NCBI RefSeq assembly: GCF_001657475.1
Contig: NZ_LXEY01000012.1
Coordinates: forward strand, 1 to 64,000
Direction of reading: 5' to 3'
DNA: 64,000 nt
Source: Enteractinococcus helveticum
GTDB lineage: Bacteria > Actinomycetota > Actinomycetes > Actinomycetales > Micrococcaceae
The translations under genes and the position numbers were made by a program. This document shows positions 9,375 through 18,523 of this stretch, in pieces. Each line of letters opens with the position of its first letter. The first letter of the stretch is position 1. The notes under the pieces are model-generated. The model was not told where the DNA came from. It did no database searches and saw nothing but the letters and a program-made list of their open reading frames with translations.

Positions 9375-10369
9375 GGCTGAAACTCTTCGACAATGTGTTC
9401 CAGCCCGGTCACGGATAGCGGGGTGGCGGGTTCGGTGAAGTTGAGCAGTTGGGTCATGACCTGGTCGTTTTTCACAGCGGTCAGATCGCTTGCACCGGGC
9501 AGGTCGCGCAGTGCATTTTCGACGTCGGCCGGGTCGCCGTCGGTGTGCAGCAGGATGATGATGTCGGGATCAAGGCCCAGTAGTTGTTCAGAGGACACTT
9601 CGAAGACTCGCTCGGAGGTGTTTTCAAAAACGTTGGTGAAACCGGCGGCCTCCAATTGCGGGTGCGCCATGGATCCGGTGCCGTAGGCATATGTGGTGCC
9701 GCCGCCGACGGTGGGGTAGAGCACCGCTGCGGTGCGGTTTTCGTTCTCGGCGACGTCGGCTTGTGCGGCTGCCACCCGATCTTGCAGCTCGGTGATGTAG
9801 GTTTCAGCTTCATCAGGCTTGTCGAATACCTTGCCGTAGAGGCGAAGTTGGTCGTAGATGCTCTCGAAGTCGGGTTTGGTGTCCGGGCTCGTCGAGCAGA
9901 AAGCGGGTTCTTCCAGCAGGTTGATGTCAACCTGGGCCAGACTGTTGCGCGACAGGTTTTCGACTTCACCGAACACAAGGTCGGGCTCTTGGGCGATGAC
10001 CACTTCTCGTGAGATTTGCAGGTGCCCGGTTGCATCGACGTCGGAGGTCAACTGGGCAATGTCGTCGAGTTCGGCCAGGGTGGCGTCGTCGAAATAGGCT
10101 TGAGGGAATGCGCCGGCACGAGCCACCGCGCGGTCCAGAACGCCCAGTTCGTGCAGTGCCGGTACCGAAGCGGATTTCAGCAGCATAAGCCGTTGTGGGG
10201 CGGCGTCGAAGGTGATCTCGTCGCCACAGTTTTCCACCGTGACCGGATAACCTGCAGCTGCTGCTGGGTCGGTTGCTGCCGGCTGATTGCTGCAAGCGCT
10301 CAGGATCAGTGCGGCAGCGAGACCAAGAGCACCTGTCTTGTAAACAGGGGGTCGGATAGCACGTGTCAC
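9371..10369 (-). CDS. Importer substrate-binding lipoprotein (candidate F420-0)
   Basis: 332 residues. A lipoprotein signal peptide ends at lipobox LSAC (Cys26), followed by a type III periplasmic-binding (TroA/FhuD-like) fold: VTVENCGDEITF near 43, then SVPALHELGVLDRAVARAG. It would capture substrate outside the membrane for the FecCD permease. The SVPALHELGVLD..VARAG, GHLQISREVVIAQEPDLV and GEVENLSR stretches resemble the proposed F420-0 binding protein family, hence the call. Iron-siderophore or corrinoid substrate is the main alternative. It starts 11 bases after the permease stop and overlaps the ATPase by ATGA. Confidence 0.8.
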   Translation of the reverse strand: MTRAIRPPVYKTGALGLAAALILSACSNQPAATDPAAAAGYPVTVENCGDEITFDAAPQRLMLLKSASVPALHELGVLDRAVARAGAFPQAYFDDATLAELDDIAQLTSDVDATGHLQISREVVIAQEPDLVFGEVENLSRNSLAQVDINLLEEPAFCSTSPDTKPDFESIYDQLRLYGKVFDKPDEAETYITELQDRVAAAQADVAENENRTAAVLYPTVGGGTTYAYGTGSMAHPQLEAAGFTNVFENTSERVFEVSSEQLLGLDPDIIILLHTDGDPADVENALRDLPGASDLTAVKNDQVMTQLLNFTEPATPLSVTGLEHIVEEFQP

Positions 10370-10380
10370 GGGTAGCTCCT

Positions 10381-11466
10381 TTATCGGTTGGCGTGAAGTC
10401 GGCGGATCAGGATCAGCAAGAATGGTGCCCCGACCATGGCGGTGAGAATGCCGATCGGGATTTCCTGGGGAGCCAGCACGGTGCGGGCCACCAGGTCAGC
10501 CCAGATCAGTAAGATCCCGCCCATCAGCGCAGCCACCGGGAAAGCACGCGAGTGGGTTGAACCCACGGCGCGGCGGGCCAAGTGGGGGACAACCAGCCCG
10601 ACGAAGCCGATACTGCCCGAGGCCGAGACGAGCACTCCGATGCACAGGGCGACCAGCACGAGCAGGACAGTGCGGAGTTTTTCGGGGCTGATACCCAGGG
10701 TCAGCGATGTGTCGTCGCCGATGGCGAGCACATCCACACTGCGACCAAACAGGGTCAGCACCGCGGCGGTGAACACGGTGATGACGACGACGGTCAACAA
10801 CGGCGTGCCCCAGTCGGCTAAAGCGAGCGAACCGAGCAGCCAGAACATGACCGAGCGGGCGCCCTCTGCCGATCCGCTAGCAAAGATCAAGAAACTGGTA
10901 AGCGCATACAGGGCGTATCCGACGGTCACCCCGGCCAGCAGCAAGCGCACCGAGGTGACCCGTCCGCCACTGCGCGCAATACTGTACAGCAGCACCGAAG
11001 CGGCTAGTGCGCCCAAGAAGGCGCTCCCTTGCAGAGCGTGTTCGCCCAAGCCGGCTCCGACACCGAACAGGATGGCTGCAGCGGCCCCTGTTGACGCGCC
11101 CGAGTTGATGCCCAGCAGATAGGGGTCGGCCAGCATATTGCGCACCATGGCTTGTAACGCCATACCGCAGATCGCTAGTCCGGCACCAACGCTGAGGCCC
11201 AGGATGACGCGCGGGAGTCGGACATCCCAGACGATGGCTTCGGTTGCCGCTGTCCAAGAACCGGAGGGTAGCCCGAGGATGCGATGCCCGAGAATCCCAA
11301 CAATCTGCTCGGGTGGAACGTAGACGGCGCCGATAGCCACACCAAGAATCAGGCTGGCCAGTGTGGCGGCGACCAGGGCGAGCATCCAGGTAAGGGCGTG
11401 ACGTCGTTGGCGATTCACGCCCAACACGTCATCGTCTACGATCGTCTCGGCCTGATATGTGTCCAC
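10381..11466 (-). CDS. FecCD/BtuC-family permease (candidate F420-0 uptake)
   Basis: 361 residues with about ten helices of the FecCD family. Conserved segments include LPRVILGLSVGAGLAICGMALQ (near 90), GINSGASTGAA, and SGSIGFVGLVVPHLARR late on, the region that contacts the ATPase. It is the membrane channel of a type II ABC importer and the first gene of the four-gene operon permease, binding protein, ATPase, methyltransferase-HTH. The start is GTG at 11466, inside a near-perfect palindrome (11457-11476), which suggests operator control at the start codon. Confidence 0.88.
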   Translation of the reverse strand: MDTYQAETIVDDDVLGVNRQRRHALTWMLALVAATLASLILGVAIGAVYVPPEQIVGILGHRILGLPSGSWTAATEAIVWDVRLPRVILGLSVGAGLAICGMALQAMVRNMLADPYLLGINSGASTGAAAAILFGVGAGLGEHALQGSAFLGALAASVLLYSIARSGGRVTSVRLLLAGVTVGYALYALTSFLIFASGSAEGARSVMFWLLGSLALADWGTPLLTVVVITVFTAAVLTLFGRSVDVLAIGDDTSLTLGISPEKLRTVLLVLVALCIGVLVSASGSIGFVGLVVPHLARRAVGSTHSRAFPVAALMGGILLIWADLVARTVLAPQEIPIGILTAMVGAPFLLILIRRLHANR

Positions 11467-11476
11467 CTGGACACAT
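11457..11476. promoter_or_regulatory. Palindromic operator candidate over importer start codon
   Basis: Perfect 9-bp arms ATGTGTCCA and TGGACACAT separated by CC. The GTG start of the permease lies in the centre, so a bound repressor would block translation start or, if the transcript is leaderless, transcription. The ArsR-like domain encoded by the last gene of the operon is a plausible binder, by inference only. Confidence 0.5.
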
Positions 11477-11539
11477 TAGCATTTTGGGTGCTCGTTGGCA
11501 CGCTGTCTGCATGGCTATATTCGAACGTGCTTGGTCTAC

Positions 11540-11597
11540 AAACTGACGACTCAAAAGCCTCTAAACTGACGACTCGAAGTCCTATAAATTGACGACT
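11540..11597 (+). repeat. Three direct repeats at 23-bp period
   Basis: AAACTGACGACTC begins at 11540 and 11563, and AAATTGACGACTG at 11586. The spacing is exactly 23 bp twice, close to two helical turns, an arrangement typical of protein-binding iterons or tandem operators. No gene overlaps with confidence. The flanking 11477-11879 stretch holds no other recognisable feature. Confidence 0.6.
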
Positions 11598-11879
11598 GAA
11601 CCAATTGACCAGGCAGAACGGGGTAAGCGTGGCACTTTGGATTACGCACCAAGAATGGTGGATGGTGAGCGGCTCTCGGCACTACGACGAGCCAGAGCTG
11701 CGGGGATAGACCGGATTCATATCTACAGGGACCGACCGAGACCAGTGACGCAACTGACGCTGCTGCCGTCACTCGCGCAGTGGCTCTGATCTTGACTCGT
11801 CGACCCTTTCACACGTCGGTCGATTACATTATGGGGAATTTATGGGGTCAGTTAGACTGTGGCGGGTGTATAGAACCGA

Positions 11880-12015
11880 GCGGAAGAACTAGTCGGTTAG
11901 CTCTGCTGGTGATGAAACTGTGGAGGAAACAAATAATCCCCCGTCTTAGACGAGGGATTACCGGAATATACGCGCTGGTCCTAGCCCAGCGCTCTGTTAC
12001 GTAGTATAGCATAAA
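11880..12015 (+). ncRNA. Structured leader upstream of Abi gene (abiF-RNA candidate)
   Basis: Two compact hairpins precede the Abi-like gene. One is at 11935-11959 (AATCCCCCGTC pairs with GACGAGGGATT, one mismatch). The other is at 11972-11992 (GCGCTGG pairs with CCAGCGC). A purine-rich GTGGAGGAAAC lies before the first. Conserved 'abiF' structured RNAs are known upstream of Abi_2-family genes; the position and paired hairpins fit, but I have not matched the consensus. It could instead be a leader that controls the gene. Confidence 0.45.
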
Positions 12016-12019
12016 TCGC

Positions 12020-12754
12020 ATGTCAGCCATAAATTCTCTTTCCCACATGCTCGGGAGTGCGCGATATAAGACATATCTTGACGCTGCTAGTGGAGATAAA
12101 GAGCGCGCAGCAGAATTATATGAATGGAGCGCCCGTGTTTCTAGCGCGTGGCATTACCACATCTCATATATTGAAGTCGCGGTGCGGAACTCCATAGATG
12201 TGCAGTTGCGAAAATGGAACGCGACGCAACCAAAAGGTAGCGGTGTGTTATTCTCTGCTGACTGGACTGCTGAGGGCGAAGCGGCTCAGCCTGTCTATGC
12301 AATTTTGAAAGATAGTCTTGGGAAAGCCCGCATAGCTGCACGAAAGGAAGCTAGGTTCCGGCCGGATGGGCACCCACGTAGAGGCATAACTCCGAACCAT
12401 GACGACGTTATTGCTCAGCTCATGTTTGGTTCGTGGAGCAGACTTGTCATGGCACCAGGTAGCGCTAGTCAAAACAACCAGAAACTGCTGTGGGAAGAAT
12501 GTTTAAGTAAAGCTTTTGCATATGCTGAGCAAAGTGACAGAGGGCGCAAGCAAGTCGGGCGTCAGTTAGAGAGTGTTCGTAGGCTGAGAAACCGGGTGGC
12601 TCACCATGACAATTTGCTTGAAGTTGATATTTCGGCCAGGCTTAACGGCTCTTTGAAACTCTTATCTTTCATCAATCCGGATTTCCCCACGTTAGCTATG
12701 GGTTCTAACACTCTCCGACCCTTGGCTAAAGCAGACCCAAGGAAATCTTGGTAG
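12020..12754 (+). CDS. Abi-like HEPN-type abortive infection protein
   Basis: 244 residues of the Abi/AbiF-like family. The N-terminal part carries WHYHISYIEVAVRNSID (near 44-60). The C-terminal part has RLRNRVAHHDNLL, containing the RxxxxH motif (Arg190, His195) of HEPN ribonucleases. Such proteins act in phage defence, often as toxins held off by an RNA or protein partner. The ATG is at 12020. The gene stands alone behind the structured leader and in a locally AT-richer stretch, which suggests acquisition by transfer. RNase activity is inferred from the motif. Confidence 0.8.
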   Translation: MSAINSLSHMLGSARYKTYLDAASGDKERAAELYEWSARVSSAWHYHISYIEVAVRNSIDVQLRKWNATQPKGSGVLFSADWTAEGEAAQPVYAILKDSLGKARIAARKEARFRPDGHPRRGITPNHDDVIAQLMFGSWSRLVMAPGSASQNNQKLLWEECLSKAFAYAEQSDRGRKQVGRQLESVRRLRNRVAHHDNLLEVDISARLNGSLKLLSFINPDFPTLAMGSNTLRPLAKADPRKSW

Positions 12755-13058
12755 AGAGTCCACGGCCATACAAACAGTCCTCTGTGCGAATTTTATGCCC
12801 AACCTCTGGCCAATAGACCGCCGTGGCCCAGCACATCCTGTACCAATTCGATAGGCCGCACACCTAAAACGGGTCACTAAACTTGTGGAAGTCAGCAAAG
12901 AAACAACCACGGTGAGCGCGTTTTCAATGGCTTCGTTCACAGTGTAGCTACCGAAATTCTCTGGCTCTATCGAGGAGACCAACGGCATCGGAATAATTGA
13001 TTTGGCACGATGACCATGTTCTCATGACCACAGAGATAGCGTTCTGACGTCACCGAAG
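12755..13058. other. Gene-poor stretch between Abi gene and ureD
   Basis: About 300 bases. A minus frame from 12988 downward encodes SSIEPENFGSYTVNEAIENA and a hydrophobic run, which looks partly gene-like, but it has no clear ribosome site and runs into the 3' end of the Abi gene. I treat it as a possible remnant, not a gene. Confidence 0.35.
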
Positions 13059-13955
13059 CTAGTACTTGCGCAAATGGATGGGGCCTTGGTCCCGCCAGCG
13101 CGCTCGCAGGTCATTGACCACGGCGTAGAGTGCCGCGGTGATTTGTTCGGTTGAAGTACCCAGCACACGCACGGCGAGTCCGGGGCCATCAAGCAACGTG
13201 ATCCCAAACAACGGTTCAGGAATCACGCGGTTTGGCTGGTTGGCCGGCGTCATGGTCCCAACGTCGTCGAGAGCGCAGGTAATCTTTTCACGCAATGCTG
13301 CTACAAGTTCGGCGTCAATGCGAGCATCCACGGCCAATAGTGAGCCCAAATGGGTGCGCCCGTCCATATACAACATGGACTCAATGGGTGACGTCTCGTC
13401 GTCGGGCCGGACAATAAGATTGTCCACGATCATGGGGCGCCCACTGATGCGAACTTCGTGACGCAAGTGCAGGCGATCGTATTTGAATAGCGTGCCATCC
13501 GGGGCCCATCCCGGTGTCACAATTTCGGTGCTCAGATAACTGGCCGATGGCTCCATTTCGACCACGGTGTCCTGAAGGTAGTGAGCATCGCGGTAGGCAA
13601 TGAGCTGATCCGGCACGTATTCCAACACCGCATCGGTACCGAGACGGAACACGGTGTGCTGATAGGCCGGCTCGTCAGGGGTTTTATACACCTTGGTTGC
13701 CGACTGGCTGGTCAATGATGCCGAGGTGCCCCTCGAGACTTCAATGTCGATCGCATACACGTCGCCACCCAGATACCCGCCGCCGGGGTTGACGATCGTA
13801 TAGGACACCTGCCCGGAGTCATCCAGATAGTGCGGCCGTAACACCCGCAGGGCGCCTTGAAAGTATTGTTGACGAGCAATCGCTCGGCCAGCGCGCTCTT
13901 CGATGACCATGCGCAGCTGGCCGACCGGATTGTCAAGGGAGAGTTTCGGTGTCAC
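13059..13955 (-). CDS. ureD: Urease accessory protein UreD (UreH)
   Basis: About 298 residues of the UreD family, which binds apo-urease and with UreF and UreG delivers nickel to the active site in the cytoplasm. Family segments visible are [31 protein letters not shown] and [15 protein letters not shown] chose GTG at 13955, which overlaps the ureG stop as GTGA; an upstream in-frame start at 13994 would give a 13-residue extension inside ureG. It is the last gene of ureABCEFGD. UreD at the 3' end of the operon is the common actinobacterial order. Confidence 0.93.
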   Translation of the reverse strand: MTPKLSLDNPVGQLRMVIEERAGRAIARQQYFQGALRVLRPHYLDDSGQVSYTIVNPGGGYLGGDVYAIDIEVSRGTSASLTSQSATKVYKTPDEPAYQHTVFRLGTDAVLEYVPDQLIAYRDAHYLQDTVVEMEPSASYLSTEIVTPGWAPDGTLFKYDRLHLRHEVRISGRPMIVDNLIVRPDDETSPIESMLYMDGRTHLGSLLAVDARIDAELVAALREKITCALDDVGTMTPANQPNRVIPEPLFGITLLDGPGLAVRVLGTSTEQITAALYAVVNDLRARWRDQGPIHLRKY

Positions 13956-14566
13956 TGGGCCAGATCTGCCATCATGACGTCTTTGCGGATCCACTCCAGA
14001 ATCGCATCGAGTCCGTCGTCGGTTTTCAGGTTCGTGAAAGCAAACGGTTTGTCACCGCGGAACTCGAGCGAGTCTTTTTCCATGACCGACAGGTCCGCAC
14101 CCACATAGGGGGCCAGATCGGTTTTATTGATCACGAAGAAGTCGGACTTGATCATGCCCTGCCCGGCCTTGCGCGGGATTTTCTCGCCCTGGGCGACGTC
14201 GATAATGTACATCGAAAAGTCCACGAGTTCGGGGCTGAATGTGGCCGAGAGGTTATCGCCACCGGATTCAACAAACACGATGTCCAGATCGTCGTGGCGG
14301 CGTTTGAGTTCCTTGATTGCGGCCTCGTTCATCGAGGTGTCTTCGCGGATCGCGGTGTGCGGGCAGCCGCCGGTCTCAATACCGATAATCCGGTCTAAGG
14401 GCAGCACCCCGTTGGCGGCCAGGATTTTGGCGTCTTCGATCGTGTAGATGTCATTGGTGATCGCGGCCATTGAAAATTCATCGGCCAACGCGCGGGTAAT
14501 GCGTTCGATCAATTGGGTTTTTCCGGCACCGACGGGTCCGCCGACGCCAATACGTACTGGTTTCAT
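13952..14566 (-). CDS. ureG: Urease accessory GTPase UreG
   Basis: 204 residues of a SIMIBI-class GTPase. The P-loop is [13 protein letters not shown] (near 8-20). [13 protein letters not shown] follows, then the nickel-binding CPH in [11 protein letters not shown] and the base-recognition NKTD in [18 protein letters not shown] hydrolysis by UreG powers nickel insertion into urease together with UreD and UreF. Its ATG lies 25 bases after the ureF stop, and its stop overlaps ureD. Confidence 0.97.
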   Translation of the reverse strand: MKPVRIGVGGPVGAGKTQLIERITRALADEFSMAAITNDIYTIEDAKILAANGVLPLDRIIGIETGGCPHTAIREDTSMNEAAIKELKRRHDDLDIVFVESGGDNLSATFSPELVDFSMYIIDVAQGEKIPRKAGQGMIKSDFFVINKTDLAPYVGADLSVMEKDSLEFRGDKPFAFTNLKTDDGLDAILEWIRKDVMMADLAQ

Positions 14567-14591
14567 GGTTGCTCCTTACCTTCGGTGGGGC

Positions 14592-15296
14592 TTACGACAT
14601 GAACATGCGTGCCCGTTGGGTTTCGTGCATCATCTGTGCGATTTCTAGGCCCGGGGCGCTGGCCCCCAGGTCGTGTTCGTCGAGGTCAAAGACCACATCG
14701 ACGACGTCGGGGACCACTCGCCGCAGTTGGCTCAGCACACGTTGGCCAGCGTTTTGTCCCAGTGGGATGGATCGGATGGCGTTTTGGGTCAGCGAGGTGC
14801 CCAGTTGCATCAGGTAGGCTGCCACGGCCTGGTCGCCGGGCACGTTCGCTGCGACTGCAGCTAATGCAAAGACCACGCCCGGGTGGCCTTGCGCGTCGCC
14901 GGCGTCAATGGCATCGCGGTAGCAGCGTAGTGCTGGGGTTTCTTCGATGGCCACGTCGACGATTGTGTTCATCCGTTGCCCCATGGAGGTGCCAGCATCA
15001 CGGATTTGTTGCGGAATGGCCGAGGCATAGAGCAGTTGGTCGATGCGGACCACACGCTGGTGGTCGTTGGCAACGGCTGCTTCGTGCGCTAACCGGGTGG
15101 CCAGGCCTTCGGTATAAGCCATTTGGTGCAGGTAGCCGGTGGCCCACGCGGTGTAACTGTCAGCCGAGTCGACCAGCCCGCGCTGCTGATAGGTCTCCAT
15201 GCCAAACGAGTGGCTAAACGACCCGGTGGGTAAGGCCGAGTCGGATAGTTGCATGACCGTGAGCAGCGCGGTGAGCTCAGTGGGAGTGTTCGGCAT
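14592..15296 (-). CDS. ureF: Urease accessory protein UreF
   Basis: 234 residues of the all-helical UreF family: LQLSDSALPTGSFSHSFGMETY near 16-36 is the family's N-terminal signature, and the C-terminus carries conserved hydrophobic and basic residues. UreF binds UreD and recruits UreG during urease nickel loading. Its start overlaps ureE by about 20 bases, indicating translational coupling. Confidence 0.95.
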   Translation of the reverse strand: MPNTPTELTALLTVMQLSDSALPTGSFSHSFGMETYQQRGLVDSADSYTAWATGYLHQMAYTEGLATRLAHEAAVANDHQRVVRIDQLLYASAIPQQIRDAGTSMGQRMNTIVDVAIEETPALRCYRDAIDAGDAQGHPGVVFALAAVAANVPGDQAVAAYLMQLGTSLTQNAIRSIPLGQNAGQRVLSQLRRVVPDVVDVVFDLDEHDLGASAPGLEIAQMMHETQRARMFMS

Positions 15297-15750
15297 GACG
15301 GAACGCTTTCGGCATGACCCGCTGTTCGCGGGTAAAGACGATGTTGTGATCGGTCAGAAAATCTTCAACCGTGTGATCGTAGCGAACCACCATCACAGCT
15401 TTACCGTATTCGGATTCAGGGCCGAAGAACTGGGCCTGCAGGTGACGGTTGCCTAGGCTGTGGGCCACAAAGGCCATGGTTTCCAGTTCGGTTGGCGCAA
15501 TCACCAGCACATCGGCCGGGGCGGCTTGAACCGTGATAACAGTGTTGTCGTCCAGGTATACGATATCGCCGTCGTGCAGTTCTTGATTGTTGGCCAGGCG
15601 CAGCCCGAGCTCACGTCCGGAGGTGGTGGTAAGACGTTGCACGCGTTTGAGCAGTTGCTCGTTATCCAGCACCACGCGGTCTTCGGTCAGTCCGGCTAGT
15701 TGCTGGGCGGGCAGGTCTGCCCGGTTGCCAACAATTTCATGAATAATCAT
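15277..15750 (-). CDS. ureE: Urease nickel metallochaperone UreE
   Basis: 157 residues. The N-terminal domain is a peptide-binding fold, and the C-terminal domain carries ADVLVIAPTELETMAFVAHSLGNRHLQAQF with the conserved nickel-binding histidine (LGNRH). There is only a short terminal His element (RHAEHSH) rather than a long His-rich tail, so nickel storage capacity is probably modest. It delivers nickel to UreG. Spacing from ureC is 16 bases. Confidence 0.94.
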   Translation of the reverse strand: MIIHEIVGNRADLPAQQLAGLTEDRVVLDNEQLLKRVQRLTTTSGRELGLRLANNQELHDGDIVYLDDNTVITVQAAPADVLVIAPTELETMAFVAHSLGNRHLQAQFFGPESEYGKAVMVVRYDHTVEDFLTDHNIVFTREQRVMPKAFRHAEHSH

Positions 15751-15766
15751 GCAAAACCTCCAAAGG

Positions 15767-17479
15767 TTAGAACAGGAAGTAGCGCTGGGCCATGGGCAGG
15801 GTGTCCGCCGGTTGTGAGGTCACGTGCTCGCCGTCAACCAGAACCCGGTAGGTTTCGGGGTCAACCTCGATATTCGGGGTGGCACCGTTGAGCTTCAGAT
15901 CCGCCTTGGTCAGTTCGCGCATGTTCTTAGCTTCGGCAATTGAGTGCCGGAGTCCCAGCCGTTCGGGGACGTCGTCCTCCAGGGCTGCGGTGGGCAGGAA
16001 CGTTAGCGAGGATTCATGCACCGCACTTCCGATGGCCCCAAAGTTATAGCGCATCGTGCGTGGCTGTGGGGTTGGGATTGAACCGTTGGAATCACCCATC
16101 AGGGCTTGGGCAATTTGGCCGCCCTTAATAACCAACTGTGGTTTGACGCCGAAGAATGCCGGATCCCACAGCACCAGGTCAGCAAATTTGCCAACCTCGA
16201 TCGAGCCGACTGTATCGGCGATGCCGTGGGCGATGGCCGGGTTGATCGTGTATTTGGCAACGTAGCGTTTCAGTCGGGCGTTGTCGCCAACCTTGGGATC
16301 ATCCGAGAACCGGCCGCGTTGTTGTTTCATCGCATTGGCCACCTGCCAGGTGCGCAGGGCAACTTCACCCACCCGGCCCATGGCCTGGGAGTCGGAGCTG
16401 GTGATCGAAAAGACGCCCAGATCTTGCAGCACGTCTTCGGCACCAATGGTTTCGGCACGAATCCGCGAGTCGGCAAAGGCGACGTCTTCGGGGATATCCG
16501 GGTTCAGGTTGTGGGCAACCATGACCATGTCTAGGTGCTCATCCACCGTATTACGGGTATATGGCAGGGTCGGGTTGGTCGAAGCGGGTAGGACGTTGGA
16601 CAGTCCGGCCATGCGAATAATATCCGGGGCGTGCCCACCGCCGGCACCTTCGGTGTGGAAGGTGTGGATCACGCGGCCGTCAATGGAACGGATCGTGTCT
16701 TCTACGAACCCGCCTTCGTTGAGCGTATCGGCGTGGATTGCGATTTGAATATCCAGCAGATCAGCAGCCGTTAGCGCACGGTCGATCGAGGAGTGCGTGG
16801 CACCCCAGTCTTCGTGCAGTTTCAGCCCGATCACACCTGCGCGAATCTGTTCGGTGAGCGGGTCAATCGAGCTGGCATGGCCTTTGCCCAGCAGGCCGAT
16901 ATTGATTGGTAGGTTATCCACGGCCTGCAACATGCGTGAGATGTGCCAGGCGCCGGGGGTTACCGTCGTTGCATTGGAAGCATCCGAGGGCCCGGTTCCG
17001 CCACCAATCAGTGTGGTTGTCCCATTGGCCAGCGCCACCCCAACCTGATCGGGGTTAATGAAGTGCACGTGTGTGTCGATGGCTCCGGCGGTCAGGATCT
17101 TGTGCTCACCGGAGATCACATCGGTGGCGACACCCACTGGAATGGTCACGCCGTCTTGAATCAGGGGGTTACCAGCTTTGCCGATTGCAAAGATCCGGCC
17201 GTCACGCAGTGCGACGTCGGCCTTATAAATCCCGGTGTAGTCCAGTACGACGACGTTGGTGATGACTGTATCCGGAATACCTTCATCGCGGGTCATCTGG
17301 CCGTTTTGGCCCATCCCGTCGCGGATGACCTTGCCCCCACCAAAGGAGACTTCTTCACCGTAGACGGTGTAGTCGTGTTCAATCTCGGCCAGGAGATCGG
17401 TGTCGGCCAACCGGATTGCATCCCCGGTGGTTGGGCCATACATTTCCGCATACTGCTTGCGGCTCATCTCAAAACTCAT
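15767..17479 (-). CDS. ureC: Urease alpha subunit, catalytic (flap Cys replaced)
   Basis: 570 residues, full family length. It hydrolyses urea to ammonia and carbamate at a binuclear nickel centre. Ligands are in place: His137 and His139 in DTHVHFI, the lysine that becomes carbamylated (Lys220 in GLKLHEDWG), and Asp363 in [10 protein letters not shown]. The mobile flap normally reads MVCHHL; here it reads MVAHNL, so the flap cysteine is Ala322 while catalytic His323 is kept and the next His is Asn324. In the known K. aerogenes enzyme the equivalent cysteine is not essential but is the site of thiol-reactive inhibition. The ATG overlaps the ureB stop by ATGA. Confidence 0.97.
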   Translation of the reverse strand: MSFEMSRKQYAEMYGPTTGDAIRLADTDLLAEIEHDYTVYGEEVSFGGGKVIRDGMGQNGQMTRDEGIPDTVITNVVVLDYTGIYKADVALRDGRIFAIGKAGNPLIQDGVTIPVGVATDVISGEHKILTAGAIDTHVHFINPDQVGVALANGTTTLIGGGTGPSDASNATTVTPGAWHISRMLQAVDNLPINIGLLGKGHASSIDPLTEQIRAGVIGLKLHEDWGATHSSIDRALTAADLLDIQIAIHADTLNEGGFVEDTIRSIDGRVIHTFHTEGAGGGHAPDIIRMAGLSNVLPASTNPTLPYTRNTVDEHLDMVMVAHNLNPDIPEDVAFADSRIRAETIGAEDVLQDLGVFSITSSDSQAMGRVGEVALRTWQVANAMKQQRGRFSDDPKVGDNARLKRYVAKYTINPAIAHGIADTVGSIEVGKFADLVLWDPAFFGVKPQLVIKGGQIAQALMGDSNGSIPTPQPRTMRYNFGAIGSAVHESSLTFLPTAALEDDVPERLGLRHSIAEAKNMRELTKADLKLNGATPNIEVDPETYRVLVDGEHVTSQPADTLPMAQRYFLF

Positions 17480-18075
17480 GAACGATCCTCCTTATGTTGT
17501 TCAAACTCGCGAGAACCGGTGGACTTGGAATCACTCACGGTTGAGTTGGTTTGGACGTCGTCGTTGGCGTAATACTCTTCCTCGGTGGCCCGAGAGTTCT
17601 TCACCGCAGATGTGGTCTCAGTCTGGGTGCCACCGACTTCGACCTGACCGATCTTGGCGGTCTGGGCTTCAACCTGCTCTTCGTGGCGTTCCTTCAGATC
17701 AGCATCGCGAGCAATGTCATAGCCGGCCGAACCACCGATGGCTTCGGTAGAGAACATGGACACGGTGGAACCGACAAAACCATCGATGTCGTCATGAAAT
17801 CCGAAGATCATCCGTTCACCGCCCAGCTCGACCAGGTGTACGCTGCGCGCATCACCGGGTTCAAAACGCACCGCAGTGCCGGCCGGGGAATCCAGTCGCA
17901 TGCCGCGGGCTGCCAAGCGGTCAAATTCGAGTTGCTGATTCGTTTCGGCAAAGTGATAGTGCGAGCCGACTTGGATCGGTCGATCACCGCGGTTGATCAC
18001 ATTGATAATCCGGGTCTTCTTATCGACGTTGCAGGTGATGGGCTCTTTACTGAGAATGTACTCACCAGGAATCAT
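17476..18075 (-). CDS. ureB: Urease beta subunit with C-terminal extension
   Basis: 199 residues. Residues 1-110 are a normal urease beta domain: [20 protein letters not shown], then [19 protein letters not shown] and [24 protein letters not shown]. The last 85 or so residues are an extra, highly charged and probably disordered tail rich in Glu, Thr and Ser. Beta subunits are usually near 100-120 residues. The subunit packs with UreA and UreC in the (alpha-beta-gamma)3 assembly. It begins 13 bases after the ureA stop. Confidence 0.95.
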   Translation of the reverse strand: MIPGEYILSKEPITCNVDKKTRIINVINRGDRPIQVGSHYHFAETNQQLEFDRLAARGMRLDSPAGTAVRFEPGDARSVHLVELGGERMIFGFHDDIDGFVGSTVSMFSTEAIGGSAGYDIARDADLKERHEEQVEAQTAKIGQVEVGGTQTETTSAVKNSRATEEEYYANDDVQTNSTVSDSKSTGSREFEQHKEDRS

Positions 18076-18088
18076 GACGGCCTTTCGC

Positions 18089-18391
18089 TTATCGAATGGG
18101 ATTGTGGACGGTCACCAATTTGGTGCCATCAGGGAAGGTGGCCTCAACTTGGACATCCGGAATCAGCTCTGCCACACCATCCATGACATCTTCACGAGAC
18201 AGAACGGTGGCCCCGTCATTCATCAGTTCTGCAACGGTTTTGCCTTCGCGGGCACCTTCCAGCAGTTCAGCGGTCAATAGTGCCACGGCTTCTGGGTGGT
18301 TGAGCTTCAAGCCACGTTCACGACGACGCCGGGCCAAGTCTGCGGCCACGACGATGAGCAGCTTTTCCTGCTCACGGGGAGTCAAATGCAT
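18089..18391 (-). CDS. ureA: Urease gamma subunit
   Basis: 100 residues, normal length. It begins [20 protein letters not shown], contains [17 protein letters not shown] and ends with [20 protein letters not shown], all family hallmarks. It is a structural subunit of cytoplasmic urease. First gene of the operon, so the operon promoter should lie in the 130 bases upstream (18392-18523). No nickel permease gene is linked. Confidence 0.97.
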   Translation of the reverse strand: MHLTPREQEKLLIVVAADLARRRRERGLKLNHPEAVALLTAELLEGAREGKTVAELMNDGATVLSREDVMDGVAELIPDVQVEATFPDGTKLVTVHNPIR

Positions 18392-18523
18392 CGCATATCC
18401 TCTCGATTAATGACGATTGTCGCCGGAGTACAAGCCCCGCTTCAATGACAATTCGTTTCCTTTCGAAGCGTAGCTGAAAAGCTCACGTTTGTCTCAGCGT
18501 TAACAGCGTGAATCATGTGATTT

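Noticed and set aside
12692-12988. 98-residue minus-strand frame between the Abi gene and ureD
   Set aside because: No clear start signal and it overlaps the Abi 3' end; kept only as a possible remnant in the region note.
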